Positions 5,397-5,408 of a DNA stretch of 5,408 nt are shown in pieces. A program made the position numbers and the translations under genes. This stretch comes from JBGLNJ01 sp964353405 (lineage in GTDB: Bacteria > Chloroflexota > Anaerolineae > Fen-1058). A model generated the notes under the pieces. That model was not told where the DNA came from and searched no databases. It saw nothing but the letters and a program-made list of their open reading frames with translations. The stretch covers positions 1 to 5,408 of the forward strand of contig CAYGWJ010000317.1 of assembly GCA_964353405.1 (NCBI GenBank), read 5' to 3'. Positions within the stretch are counted from its first letter, which is position 1. Every line of letters starts with the position of its first letter.

Positions 5397-5408
5397 ATGA
5401 AGATACGC
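5397..5408 (+). CDS. Possible start of the next gene, cut by the window end
   Basis: ATG at 5397 is preceded by AAGGAA (5384-5389) at about seven bases, a good ribosome binding site arrangement. Only four codons (MKIR) are visible, so no product can be named. An upstream ATG at 5378 in another frame lacks such a site. Confidence 0.35.

Overview
This window looks like part of a bacterial chromosome of moderately high GC content. Its gene types (a cytosolic amylosucrase paired with a PfkB sugar kinase, a TPR-CHAT type protein, and intergenic foldback repeats) are common in environmental bacteria such as Chloroflexota. That lineage guess rests on general resemblance only and is weak. TGA is used as an ordinary stop at the end of the amylosucrase gene, so a recoded genetic code is unlikely.

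Layout, left to right. Bases 1-493 hold no convincing gene. From 139 to 430 this stretch is dense with inverted repeats. A sequence of about 20 bp (R) occurs three times in alternating orientation (139-159 forward, 325-344 reverse, 406-422 forward). A related long imperfect hairpin sits between each pair (230-275 and 353-399). Bases 494-3453 are a tight two-gene unit: a PfkB-family fructokinase and, 11 bp later, an amylosucrase (GH13) with its full catalytic set. A perfect 13-bp hairpin at 3486-3520 closes the unit. Bases 3521-3827 are a spacer with one doubtful small ORF and a good sigma70-like promoter. Bases 3828-5300 are a TPR protein with the first part of a CHAT domain. The last ~100 bases hold a weak hairpin and the probable first codons of another gene.

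How the genes fit together. Amylosucrase uses sucrose to extend an alpha-1,4-glucan and releases fructose. The adjacent kinase would phosphorylate that fructose to fructose-6-phosphate. The pair therefore forms a compact sucrose-to-glucan plus glycolysis module. No transporter or regulator is visible in the window.

The TPR gene appears to be decaying. Its promoter, ribosome binding site, ATG and signal peptide are all in frame with the long ORF, but an in-frame TGA at 3885-3887 interrupts the signal peptide. At the other end the CHAT domain stops after about 80 residues, before the region that carries the catalytic His and Cys in the family.

The most interesting items are the alternating repeat/hairpin array upstream of the sucrose operon, whose central arm can pair with either neighbour but not both, and the doubly damaged TPR-CHAT gene with four near-identical 120-bp repeat units.
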